Position numbers and translations under genes: made by a program. The notes beneath the pieces are model-generated. The model searched no databases. It was not told where the DNA came from and was given only the letters and a program-made list of their open reading frames with translations. Below are positions 33,581 through 46,903 of a DNA stretch of 64,000 bases, one piece after another. This stretch comes from Adiantum capillus-veneris (Eukaryota > Streptophyta > Polypodiopsida > Polypodiales > Pteridaceae), in NCBI GenBank assembly GCA_014529385.2, contig CM043953.1, positions 90,961,842 through 91,025,841 on the forward strand. The letters are read 5' to 3'. Within the stretch, counting starts at the first letter, position 1, and each line of letters opens with the position of its first letter.

Positions 33581-36500
33581 TTCTAACATCCATTCCTTCA
33601 AGTAAATAGTTTGTAAGGTACCAACCTTCTTATTTACCGAAAGTTAATATTCTTTTACTACAAATGGCTCAAGGAAATTTCAAATTAGATAAAGTATGAT
33701 ATTTTATGAATCTTAAGTTAAACATACTTTACACACATTTCTTTTTTTCTCTGAAATTGGATAGATATAGACCCTTGAAACATAGATTGAAGCTTTATTG
33801 GAACCTTATACTTTTTGTAGTTTTTTTGGAAATCTCTAGGGGTTGAAAAGCAGGTAATCCTATTGGGTAGAGTGGATAAGATATCAAATGGGATGCACAT
33901 GGGGGAAATGTGAAGCAAGAAATCCATTGCAAGGCCTAGAAACCTAAACCTTGACCAAATGGGAAACTTTTAACAAGGCCCTTGCTTGTCAAAATCTATA
34001 AAAAGGCCAAGATATCTCACTCACAGACGCATGGTGCTGGCCATACTCTACTATACTTGAGCTGTATACTTCTCCCAAGAGAAGGGAATCCACAAACCAC
34101 TTTGAGATCAATACCTCAAATGAATTTACGAGGTAATCAAGTGTTATTGTTACCTGTGTGCCATATCAAAAACAAAATGCATGGAGCCTACTTCATTACA
34201 CACAAGTAAGGTACAAAAGACCAAGAATCATTTGTATAGAATATTTGGAATAGTACTAGCATTCATCATACAAATAGATCAAAATTGATTGCTACATACG
34301 CAGAACGTGCCTCGCTTATAGACCTTTCTTTGATATATTGGTACAAAGAGTTGCACTGATTTTGATCAGCACATACACCTTTTCATACTTAGCTAAAGTT
34401 CCTCTCACCTAACATTTGGAATGCACGAACACACAACCTTTCATGAGCTCAATGGAAATCCTTCCCACAAACTCGATTAACATCTCGGCCTATAAGCCCT
34501 TGCCTGTCCATAGACACTACGAAGTGAGTCGAGCTAATCAAGGATTGAAATCACGCTTGATGGTGACAAAAAGATGCAAGAAAACCATCAAAAACTCCAG
34601 CCACAAAGTACCTATCTCAAACCATTGCAAAACTTCACCAAACTTCACTCAATTGACTCTTTGGTGTAGCCTCAACCCTAATGGCATCGATATATGGTCA
34701 CATAGTCTTACGGAAATCCGTACCTTCTTCCCTCAATTCCTCGCACACACACATCCATGGAAACTTCAAAACTTACACAAACTCTCCAATGTAAAATTGA
34801 AGAGATGAAACTTTCATTCATTCCTCCACACACTCGGAAACAGGATGCAAACAAGACGAGACTGCATACGACCACCTGTAGTAACCTTTCTTCCTCCTTC
34901 ATACAGAGAGGTCAAAGTGCTAGTAATGAACTCCACACACACTCTTCAAGCTTGGAAACTCATGGCATCGTAAGTGATGTGGCAATTTACAATCATTTCA
35001 CACCATTTTTGACAGTATTTTGACCTTATTAGGGCCAATTTTGGCCAGTTTTCGAGCATTTTTCACGAGAAAAATACCAAATAGACTCGAAAATCCACCA
35101 AAATTTGTAGACTTGATCCTTGATACTCAAAATTCATTCCCACATACCCACATTCTATTTTTGACTACTTCTAGGGAAATTTGCATATCGATGTATATTG
35201 GGCGTTGCAAATAGACAATTACCGCACGTGTCAAACTTTTGGGGTGAGAGGAGGGCACCCAAACTTTCCACTTGCATTATTTACATTATATAAAGCTCAA
35301 AAAATTTCCTTAGAGAAAAAAAGAAGCCAGTTGGAGCCACATCTAAGGCTTTGACACCCTGTCCAGGCATGTACATGTGCACGATTGTTGGCACGCAAAG
35401 CTTATTATTTACAATGCATACACCACCATACTTGAAACCCAATATTACTTTGTCAAAGCTTCCAAATGCATGTATTTACATTTTTATTTACACATGACCA
35501 TGCCAAAAGATGTTTATCATCATTGACCAACCCCCAAGTTGAGTATTCATGCTTAACACTCGCATCAGACAATGACATAAAAACCTCAACAATGACCCTA
35601 ACATCCCTCATGGATCATATGGAAACTCATTAGCTTGCATAGTGCCACCTAAGTTCCCAAGCATTCCACTCACACAACCAAAGGGGAAAGCGTCTATTTT
35701 CTTGCCAAAATGCCACCACCCACCTGGATCCAAAGCATGATAAGAATCTTCTACATGGATGGCACATGTAATCTTGTACCATAGGTCATTTCAACCAACC
35801 AAACCCACAGATACCTCAAAATTCATCTCATGACTAGAGCTCATCCCATTGATAATTATAAATCTCATATCATCTTCCTGATGCATCAGTTGCTCTTCAT
35901 TCCCTGTGTAAAAGAGAGCATCACTCCAACCACTAACAGCTCCATTCCAAAATTGGAAACGAACCTTAGAAACACTATCACTAGCATAAGGCATCTGCCA
36001 CTTCAAAAGCTAGAGGCATGCATACAAAGCCACCTAACACATCATAACCAAGTCCTAATCATGCCAACTTGTCCCAAGACTCACTAATTGCCAATCAACA
36101 TCTTTGCAGATAAAAGGATATAGCCCAACCATAAAATGCATCCATAAGATCACCGTGCAAGCAACAAATCACCTTTACTTCCTTGTCCATCGCACCCTCA
36201 AGATCTTTATTCTAAGCAACCGCAGAGCACGTACCATTGTTGACATCTCTTGGAGATGCCACTAGCATCAAATCCTTGCATACATAGACCTCATTACTAT
36301 TGCATTCATGACCCAATATCTTTGCATCACACTAGAGGATTGCCCAACCCCAACTCTGATAAAGCACATAGACACAAGGTCACATCAACTGGAATATCAT
36401 CACTCTCTCCTACATCATCTGCATTTGATGTAGAAATTCCCTAACCATAGCCCATCATCTCATCATCGATGCAAGCATTCATGTCCTATTTCTGCAAAGC

Positions 36501-36597
36501 TTCTTCCCAAAACATACATTGCTCTTGGTGCAAGGATACCGTTTCCTTCAAGGGATTTTGCAACTCTATAACATCATGTGTCACCATCATCGACCGC
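33581..36597. other. Unassigned degenerate sequence
   Basis: No recognisable domain or paired repeat. The longest ORF (34416-34808, plus strand) has no motif I know. At the right end the minus strand encodes acidic stretches that continue, across element 5, into an SESEDNKSEIDEDEAVDDGD-like stretch at 53084-53130. This is probably the decayed 3' part of gypsy G or another retroelement. Confidence 0.4.
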
Positions 36598-36602
36598 CTC
36601 AT
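36598..36602. other. Target-site duplication of element 5, left copy
   Basis: CTCAT, identical to 53079-53083. Confidence 0.88.
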
Positions 36603-38135
<1,533 letters not shown>

Positions 38136-39208
38136 TTCCCCCCTTCCTAATTCGTGTCGTCCCTTGACACGACCGTGTGTAGTCTTGTCATAGGGTTGTC
38201 TTCAGCTTTGTCTTTAAGGTTGGACTTCAACTTGAGACCGGTTTTGACTAGTTTTTGTATTTGGCTATTTTGACCAACTTTTTTCAATTTTTTGACGTGG
38301 TCCCTTTGGCAAAGTTGTTTCAAATGATATCAGGGATGTACTTGTCAAATATCAATCCCAAATGTCAAAAGGTACATGGATCGCGATCCATGCTTGGCAG
38401 CAATTTTTCATGAATTTTGTTATGTTGGTTCTTCATGCCCTGTAGATGCAAATTCTCACCCCTTTTTGAATTTGGATCCCAAAAAGTAGAAAAAACCCAA
38501 CTTCTGTGTCTGCAATGCCTGTTTTGCTATTTTTGCCCTAATAGGGAATTCTGATGTGATTTTTGAATTTTTCTTTGAAGCAAACTTGATCAGAGCAGTT
38601 TCCCACTGATGCTCACTGTAACTGGTCACTTTTCACCAAAAATGGTTTTTTGGGGTACATGGATCGCGATCCATGTTCCTCCACAGAATCTGGCCAAACT
38701 TCTCAGATTGCTTCTTGAGAGTATATTGATGCCCTTGATCCACAAATTTTTGAATTTAAATCACTTTTGAGGTCTCTATCATCAAATTTTCACAATTTCA
38801 GAGTTGTGGTCATTTCTGCCAAAATATGGTTTTCACCCTTTTTTTTCCTCAATCTTTTAGCCCAATTTTGATGGTGGTAGTTCCTACTTACACTACTCCT
38901 AAGTACTGAAATGAAACATGAAACAAAAACAAACGAAACTGTACAAAATAAAGTCGTAACGGAAAACGATACAACACTCTGAAAGCATAGAGAAAATCGA
39001 AGAATGAAATGCTTTTGGCTATTTCATTCACAACCCTCTTTACTTCTCAAGAATAGATCTAGCAAGTCCTTGACTTCTAAACTCTATCAAGCACTAAGCC
39101 CCGTGTCTAGCTGCTTCACTGCTAAAGTGTAAATGGAATGGAGAGACAAATCTTAGAAAAAGAACGCTCTAAAAATGCACTAGGTCACTCACCATCTAAG
39201 GATCATAT
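38136..39208 (-). other. Element 6 interior with two 18-bp perfect palindromes
   Basis: Non-coding. CATGGATCGCGATCCATG, its own reverse complement, occurs at 38375-38392 and 38658-38675, 283 bp apart, each preceded by GGTA. The sequence after each core is related (TTTTTGAATTTGG against TTTTTGAATTTAA), so these are two diverged tandem units. The part after the second core resembles element 5 at about 51460-51500 (ATCACTTTT...CTCTATC). Confidence 0.8.
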
Positions 39209-39226
39209 CCCCGGCAACGGCTCCAA
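39209..39226 (-). other. Element 6 primer-binding site, tRNA-Asp type
   Basis: Plus strand CCCCGGCAACGGCTCCA differs at one position from the 3' end of plant tRNA-Asp as I know it (CCCCGGCAACGGCGCCA), and abuts the LTR. This is a primer site, not a tRNA gene. Confidence 0.8.
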
Positions 39227-40146
39227 TGTTAGTGGGTCGCCGTGAGCGACGGACGTCTGCAGCATAGCTTTCTGGCACTAACATAATGTCAATACTCAGG
39301 GAAAGTGACTCGGATGGGGCATGGAGACTCTATGAGATCGTCAATCTCACGGAGTGAACCTTAACAAGCAAACACACTAACTCTATAAGCAAACCAACAC
39401 TCAATGATCAGGGAAATCTGCCTACATCCTTTCTCACAGCTTTAGGTCATCACGCCATTTCGGCACTCGAACGGACTCGAAATGCAACGAAACTTTAGGA
39501 GGAGGTCTAGGACACCTAGGGCCACTATCCTAGCAAGTCTGGTCGCAATCTAACAAGGTACCAAAATCACGATCCATCATGAAAAAGGTCCTGAAAACTG
39601 CAACAGAACATACCAGAAAGGTCGACCTATGGTCTAGGAACACTCTCTTATGGTCAAAATGACTAAAAACAATGATTTAAGCACTCAAATTTGAAGATTA
39701 GGCTCACTAACACGTAGTCGCGAACCTCAACAAAATTGACAATGCCTACACTTAATTTAAAGAGCAAAGAGAGAGGAACACAATGCAAGTTTTGGAATTG
39801 AAAACAGATTACCAAATCATTAGTTGCGTCGATTACAAGTTTGGAGCAACTCGTAGCTTGAGCGTACGTTTTTTGAGCTCCCTTCTTCTTCTAAAGATAA
39901 GCCTCCTTTTCACATTACAGTTATTGACCTTTATACCTAGGGCTTTCTAAATGGCCAGTGGCTGGTTCACATGGACCTTTATAAATATCATTACATCATT
40001 ACAACTCAGGGAATTGATCTAATACTCTGGAATCAGGATTTACACCGAGTATCACTACACTACCTCGGACAAAATAATAGATTACAATTGTGGCGTCCGG
40101 CTACGTGTCCAACCAGTTGGGTGCCCCATTGATCTATCCTCAAACA
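39227..40146 (-). repeat. 5' LTR of element 6
   Basis: 920 bp, TGTTAGTGGG to CCTCAAACA, pairing with 37217-38135. Confidence 0.9.
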
Positions 40147-40551
40147 CACACATTCAAACATAGGACATCAAACATGTACATGATGCCAAGAGCACGAGGA
40201 ATCAACACATGAAATTTCATGAACAATGCCTACGTGTACAAAGAGTAGTAAGCATGCAAGCATAGGCGTACACTTCACTACTTGTGCTCCAAAGTAAAAA
40301 CAGAACCCTTTTATAATTACAAATTTTGGCTTATATACCTAAGGTAGAAAATTGGGCTTTTTTGGCTAGAAAGGAATAGTTACTTCAAAAATGTGATGGG
40401 CTTTGGCATCTAACCTCTTCATTAAGTACAAAATGGTTTGAAAATAATCAGACTCTTTCGAGTTCAGGATTTACAACACCAGCTAATGAGTGTAGAAAAA
40501 AGGTTTTGATGGCCCATCTGGACGGCGTGATTGGGCTCCTTTGCTTCAACA
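40147..40551 (-). repeat. 3' LTR of element 5, right part
   Basis: Matches 52673-53078 (for example CCTCTTCATTAAGTACAA). Ends TTGCTTCAACA; the polypurine tract complement follows at 40552. Confidence 0.87.
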
Positions 40552-40734
40552 CTCCCCCCTCCTGGCTTCTTGTCATCCCTGACAAGACTTCAATCTTTTA
40601 GTAGGGGCTTTCTTTGCTTTTGCTCGTCGACACTGTTGAAATGCCGACATCATCTGTTGCACTCGGTCTTCTTCTTGTGGCTTGTAGATTCTGGTTAAAG
40701 GGTTTTCTCATTCACTTAGTGTGTAAGCCACAAA

Positions 40735-43700
40735 TCTTAATTTGAGATCTTTGCAGATGGGCATGAACATGGTGGATCCATCTCGAAGTAGCCCATATAG
40801 AATGCATCCTTGAAGCTTTGCATGTAGTGACTGGGCAAGAACATAATCCTTGAGAATAATCCATAAATGACCTTCATCTTGGGGGTATCATTCAAATTTA
40901 AGATTATACCCTTGTAGCCCTCCAAGAATGAAGTCCATTTGACTTTAGTGGACTCTGTGTTCCTGAAAGTGTTGATGCATGCTCAGAGCATATAGCATAT
41001 TTTTAGCATCATCTTGCATGCGATGTCTGGCTTTCCTCAAACCAAGCTGATCATTTGCTTTATGGCCTTCCTCATGTAGGCAAGTGAAGGTGCCTCTCTT
41101 GGTTTGGGAAATATTGGGTAATTCAGCCATGCGTGGTGAGATACAAGTAGTTGCTCAAAATCAACCCAACTTCTCCTCCAAATGATTGGGCAATATGTTG
41201 GATCGATTTGAAGGTGGTGGGTGGGAGCAAATGAGTTTACTATGATTGCTTGCTTGTCTCCCCCATAAATTTCTCTTTCCATTCAGGTATGGATTCCTTG
41301 ATTTATTATGTGGTCCATTCTGAAAGGTCTACGTCTTTGTAGTTTCCCTCGGCATCTGGCATAATTGATGGCATCGGTTCTTTCTTCTTCTCTATTGTTA
41401 GCCATTTGAGTAGTGGTGGATAGAGAAGTTCCTCTCATAGCTATTCTGGAGTGATGTACTTTAATAGATCCGATTTCAATAAATGGTGCTCGTAGCGGAG
41501 GTTCCTGGCCATAACTTCCTTAGTCACTGCCCAATGTTCCTCTGGTAGATGTGAGTACTCTTGGGGCAATATGTAGGGTTCAATTGAATTACCCACATCT
41601 ACCAAGCCTTCAAATGATTGTCCTCTCGCTCTGTCTCTTCTTCTGTTTGCTCAAACTCAGGCCCTGTTTCCAAGGGTCCTTTCTCTCTAGGTGAGAGGTT
41701 TTGGAATTGCTCTACCGTTGATAGTTGTTTTCTTAACTCCTCCACTTCCTTCATGAGCATCACGATGCTTTGATGGTTGGGTTTCCTTCTTCTATCATAG
41801 CTTTGCTCTTTGAGTGCAGATCCTCTTCCAATGTGATTCTCATTGTTTGGGAAACTTCTAAGGCTTGTTACAAATTTGTTAACTGCTTCTTGTAAATATT
41901 AATCTGCTCAAATCTGCTTGTTGGGATGAACAAGGAATCTTTTGTGAATGCTTCAAGCTGTCAGTCTGATAATCTATTCGGCTTTTTAGTACATCTAGTG
42001 AGATCCTTTGTTTCTAAAACATTGTTGCAGATTCCTTGGAACTTTGATGTGCTTGTTAAAATTGCTTCTAAGGCAAGCTTGCTGCTTTGAGCTATGCCCT
42101 CTTGTACTTGCCTGACCATCTTTTCTTTTTCATACATCTCTTTGTACTTTTCTAGCTCTCGGCTGACATGCTCTAGGTGCACATCCCTTCTGTGGAGATC
42201 TTCTACTAGGAGAGTGTTGGTCGCAATCAACTCCTTGTTTTCACTCTTTGTTTTGTTCATTTCTTCTTGTATGCTGACCATCGCTAAGCTGAGATTAGTG
42301 TTGTTTTCTTCTTCTCTCTCGTACTTGAGAGTTATCTGCATGATTTCTTTGTTTAAATCCTCAGCTAGCTTGGATATTAGTGTTGCCTTAGCTATACTTG
42401 ACATTTATTCTTTGATGATTGGCCCTTGAACAACAACTTGTGTCGTCTTGGTGGTGGTTTCTGACACATATTTCTTGCTTTCATCTTTTTTGATAAGAGT
42501 GATCTCTGGTGCAGTGGTAGTCTCCATCCTTTGCTCTAGACTGCTAACAAATCCTGGATGGTCTTCTTGGCTTGTTCTTCCTCGATGAGGGGTCCGTATG
42601 GAATATCTACTTATTTGCTCTCCATGCAGGCTTACTTTGATTGAAGGTCTTCATTTGTGGGTGGGGACTCCATGTGAATCAAATTTGTAGGCACATGGCT
42701 TGGTATTTTGGGTCCGTCTTGTTGCTGAGTTTCCTGTTGCTACCCTTGCCTTGCCTGCTCCTCTTGCTGTTGCTGGTAGATATGGTCCATCATATCTATG
42801 ACATTTTCTTGGTCAAAAGTTTCTTCTTTTGTAGTGGTATCAGCAGGTTGTTGGCGGTCTAATCTTCTCTTTGTCCTTAGTTCTCTGGTGGAGGCACCTT
42901 CTTCAGGCTGATCCTAAGTTTTCATCCTTTTAGGCTCCTCCCCTTGTGCTCCTTCTTCAGCTGGTCTTTTTAATGTCTGGTCAATTTGTTCTTTGATTTT
43001 GGCCCTCATTCATTACAGTTTGGGGCATCCTCCAATGAGTCGTGTTCTCCGATTAAACATGCCGCAACAGTTTTTGTTAAGAATTTGGCTCCCTTGAGGT
43101 GTGGGATGCCGGATGGTTTGGCCCATTGCTTCTTTCAGCCGCTGCTACAAGCTGATCGAAGCCCCATTTGGCTAGATCAATAGGCACATGCCTGTGTTGC
43201 GGTACTAACTTGTGTAAGGTTGAGGCTAAATTTTTGTCAAGCCTCATGTATCTAGTTTTCCTGTCAAAATGGAGGTGTTGGTGCAGAACTCTCATCAAAT
43301 GCTCTATCCTCATTTCCTTGATGCTTCTAAATGTTGGCAACTTCATAGTCCAAAAGTCCCCGTTAGCTTAGCCTTGGTTCCTTTTGGCAATTTTGTGATT
43401 TTTTGCTATGGAATCCAGGGTGATCTCTATTGTAACCTTCTCTCCATCAGCCTTTGTAAGAGTCACTATCATCTTTTCTTCATCCACCGTCTGAAGAGTG
43501 GTAATCAATTAATGGGCCCTTCTGAAATCCGCTCGTACTATTGGTTCGGAGAGGAAATCCTCAACTCCTAGCCTGGATATGGCTCTATTGGCATTTTGAG
43601 GTGTGTATGCAATGGTATTGAAATCTTTGGGCATTTGTGGTGCCTCCCATATCTTTCCTTGCTTGTCTTTCCATACGCAATTAAAGACTCTGAGGCCATG

Positions 43701-43811
43701 CTGAGTTTGGATGGCTTCGTCGACAAAATAGGCTCTAGACCCTATGATGTGGTCCATGTTGACCTGATAGCTTTCCTTTTCTTCGAGCTTGTAGATGCTT
43801 CGATGTTGCAT
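40735..43811 (-). pseudogene. Element 5 extra ORF downstream of pol, function unknown
   Basis: About 1,000 codons interrupted by a few stops and frameshifts but retaining long open stretches. N-terminal part (43811-43080): MDHIIGSRAYFVDEAIQTQ, VEDFLSEPIVRADFRRAH, TKADGEKVTIEITLDSIA, LAKWGFDQLVAAAE. A Gln/Glu-rich linker follows (43020-42450). Then a coiled coil (42404-41961) with heptad-like Leu and Lys/Glu (NTLLVEDLHRRDVHLEHVSR). After a second linker (LMKEVEELRKQLSTVEQF, about 41750), the C-terminal part (41282-40735) has PIIWRRSWVDFEQLLVSHHA and YGLFSRIMFLPSHYMQS. I see no Gag zinc knuckle, protease, RT, RNase H or DDE motif, and no clear membrane segment. The position recalls env-like or extra ORFs of plant gypsy elements, but I cannot assign it. 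Confidence 0.6.
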
Positions 43812-43984
43812 TTTCCAAGGAGTATCTGATCATGTGGCAAAAAAATGAAAGAAAATCCAACTTTTAGTTGGATAATCATTAAATTTCAGCCACTTGTGCA
43901 GTTAGTGCTCTGAAAGTTAGTTTGGTCAATATCTTGAGCTCAAAGTGTCCATTTTTGTCATGTGAGGTGTCATTGGAATCCCCT

Positions 43985-44950
43985 TGAGGTGTACTTCATC
44001 ATGGTCAACTCCAATCCCAAAAAATTGAAAAGTGGCAACAATCATGATAGGTTTCATTTGTGCCAGATCTGATATGTTTTCATATATTTTGTATATTCAC
44101 ATCTTTTTGATCGTATCCATGCTATGTATGATCAATTTCGACACCTAAATCTTCAAATTAGGCCCAAAAAGTATATTGACCCCTTCTAACTTGGTCTTTC
44201 CAGAGTCAAGTTGGAATTCTCGACTTTTGACTTGCCTTGTGATTTCATTTTTTGGATTCTACTCCTCAATTGGGTTCACTCGACTGGCAAAATGCTATAT
44301 TTTGTCAACTTTCCTGGCTCAAGTGCAAATTTTCAAGTCATGTGGCAGCAATCGTGATACTTGTCAATTGTACCCATTTTTAGTATGAGTGGTACCCTCT
44401 GATTCCCTTTGATGTGTAGAGTCTATTGCCACCCTGTATGGTCAATTTGGATCACTGGTTTGGTTACCACTTAGTTTTTCCTCTTGCTGGGAGTTTGGTT
44501 TGTTAAGCAAGCCCTAATTATGGTTTTGCAGTTGAGTTCACACCTTTCCTGTAGCTTCCTCTGGTCATTTAAATGCTTTTGGGAGTTCGGGTTGTAAACT
44601 TTGTCCCATGGGGGGCTAGGTAATCTGCTTGTCTTTAGAAAAATGCACTGAAAATGCACTTTCTATGATAAGTTGAACTTCGGTCAACTTTTTGCCCTAT
44701 TCCTTATGGCAATTGGTTCCTTATGGCTAGGTTGAGCTTATGGTCCAAAAACGCAAGGCTTTTGGCCTCATTAGGATCCTCTAGGGATGGACAACCTATT
44801 GGTATGCTTGTTTCTAGTTTTCGTGCCAGGTGGCAGCTACCACGATAGTTTTCACTGGGACCTGCTAACTGACCTGGGTCATACCCGTGCATTCTCCATG
44901 CTTTGGGGATTCTTTTGATGCCCTGCACTATCATTTGAATTTTTAGTTGA
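43985..44950 (-). repeat. Repeat array between pol and the extra ORF of element 5
   Basis: At least three diverged units with cores GTGGCAACAATCATGATAG (44032), GTGGCAGCAATCGTGATA (44342) and GTGGCAGCTACCAC (44829). The last unit and its 110-bp flank match the leader unit at 51361. The array lies where the integrase core should be. Confidence 0.68.
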
Positions 44951-46021
44951 TTTTCCATTAATGTTAAGTCTCGAGCTTCCAATTCAATGGTTCTTTGTTG
45001 GGTTCTTGTGATATTTTCAGGGAATGTCCTTATTGTCAGGTAGTCAACCATATATTGACTCCATTGAGGTGTGACTGCAATCTAAAATAGTGTGGCATAT
45101 TCCATAGGTGGATTGTTCATGCATGTAACACAATTTAGAACATAGCTCTGTACATCTGCATGTATATCAAGCTAGTACACTCCCGATTGCTTTAAGCATT
45201 GGTGTGTCTTCTTTTGAGAGAAATGGAAGGCTATGTCATGTACATGGGCTTCCATGAGATAGCACTCATATTCTTCCGGACTAATGCACAGTCACAATAT
45301 TCCTTTGGAGCTTAGATGGTAGAAGCGTCCACCTACAAGTTGAAAGTTTTTAGCTTGTCTGATTGTTTGTTGCTTTTGAGTTTGTTCAGACTTATCAAAC
45401 TCGCCATTGTAAGTCAAAAGATTGACTACCTCTTGAGACTACTTTGGAACCATCTCAATGTTGAATAAGTAAGCATCATGTATATCATCATCTACTACTT
45501 TGGGTGCTTCACCATTGGGTAATCTAGAGAGATGATTTGCTCTAAGATGTGGTTTTCTCTTTTTTACCACAACCGTAAAATCAAACTCAAGCAATATGAT
45601 GAGCCAAAGAACAATTCTTCATGTATTGCAAGGTTTGTTTACTAGATACAAGAGTTCTTGGTGATCTATAAAGAAGACAATTTTGTTGGTTAGAAGATAA
45701 TGCCTAAATTTTTTTACGGCATATCATTCCTAACCCCTCTCGTTCCATGGTTATGTAATTCTTTTCTGCACTGTTTAGCTGTCGACTAGTGTAGCAAACT
45801 TGGAAATCCATTGTTCCTTCTCCTGGTTGAGCCATGATACAACCTATAGAAAATGCTGAGGCGTCAATGTGAACATGGAATATTTTATCCCAATCTGGTG
45901 CCTTTAGTATTGGTGCTGATATAAGCGCTTCCTTAAGTTTTGTGAATGACTCCTCATACTCTTTTGTCCAATCAAAGACAACTATCAACCTAGACAAGGA
46001 CTGTGCAATAATTGCGTACAA
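44950..46021 (-). pseudogene. Element 5 RNase H and incomplete, partly duplicated integrase N-terminus
   Basis: RNase H at 46021-45700: FHVHIDASAFSIGCIMAQPG and RQLNSAEKNYITMEREGLGM. Then the tether (NHLSRLPNGEAPK, 45545) and linker 1 (SQEVVNLLTYNGEF, TQKQQTIRQAKNFQL, about 45440-45340). An HHCC-like region follows near 45270-45120 (LMEAHVHDIAFHF, YVLNCVTCMNN). A second linker-like copy comes next (PQWSQYMVDYLTIRTFPEN, TRTQQRTIELEARDL, 45070-44960), and then repeat sequence. No DDE core follows, so integrase activity is absent. Confidence 0.72.
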
Positions 46022-46203
46022 TCATATGAACCATCGATAGTACCCACAATGTCCCATGAAAGAGTGTACATGTTTGGCATTATTTGGCCTTGGCATTTCC
46101 ACAATCACATTGATCTTGTCAAGGTCCATAGAGATGCCATTCTTAGAGACAATATGTCCCAAGATTCTGCCATGTCTTACCATGAAGATAAATTTTTCAA
46201 GGT

Positions 46204-46903
46204 TTAGGCAGATTCTATAAGTTCTGCACTTTTCAAATACTTTTCTGAGATGCTCAATGTGCTCGCCCTAAGGATAGAGCGAACACAAATGCCATCCATG
46301 TAAATTTCCAAGAATATCTGCAAGTATTCTTTGAAAGTGTGCATCATTAGCCTTTGGATTGTGGTTGGTGCATTGGTCAAGTCGAAAGGCATTACCCTGT
46401 AAGTGTAGATTTTTCATTCCATGGCGAATGCCATTTTGTATCGGTCTTCTACCATGATAGCCAATTGGTTGTATCTTGATAATTCATCTAAGAAAGAGTA
46501 GGCTTGTTTGCTAGCCACTCGTTCGAGCACATGTTTCGTAATTGGTAAGGGATAGTTTACCCTTATGGTTGCAACATTCACTTTTTTGAGATTCACACAG
46601 ACACGTAATTTCCCATTTTTCATGGGGACATACACAATGGGTGACACCTAATCAGTGTTCAATCTTGTAGATAAATTTCACCTCTTTAAGCTTGTCAATC
46701 TCCTCTTTAATTCGTTCGGCAAATGTGTCACTATAGCTATAGGGATGTTGTCTACAGGGTTTGGCATCCAACTTCAAGGGAATCGTGTGTTGACATATGG
46801 ATGGGTCGACCCCCTTCAGGTCTTTGTATGACCATGCAAAAACATCTCTATACCCTTTGAGGAGTTGTATATACAACTCCTCTTCTTTTGCGTTCAAATC
46901 CAT
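46204..46903 (-). pseudogene. Element 5 reverse transcriptase, active site altered
   Basis: Long recognisable gypsy RT: YRDVFAWSYKDLKGVDPSIC, IKEEIDKLKEVKFIY, VSPIVYVPMKNGKLRVCVNL, NYPLPITKHVLERVA, YSFLDELSRYNQLAI, YRVMPFDLTNAPTTIQRL. The active-site motif reads EIYMDGICVRS, so the second Asp of YMDD is Gly. A few stops are present. The connection region from 46204 to 46020 is shifted out of frame. The palm change alone should abolish polymerisation. Confidence 0.85.

Noticed and set aside
34416-34808. 130-residue plus-strand ORF
   Set aside because: No recognisable motif, no supporting context, composition like the surrounding non-coding DNA.
39209-39226. tRNA-Asp gene end
   Set aside because: Only the 3' 17 or so bases match, directly at an LTR edge; it is a primer-binding site.
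42094-42429. 111-residue plus-strand ORF
   Set aside because: It is the antisense shadow of the coiled-coil part of the element 5 extra ORF.
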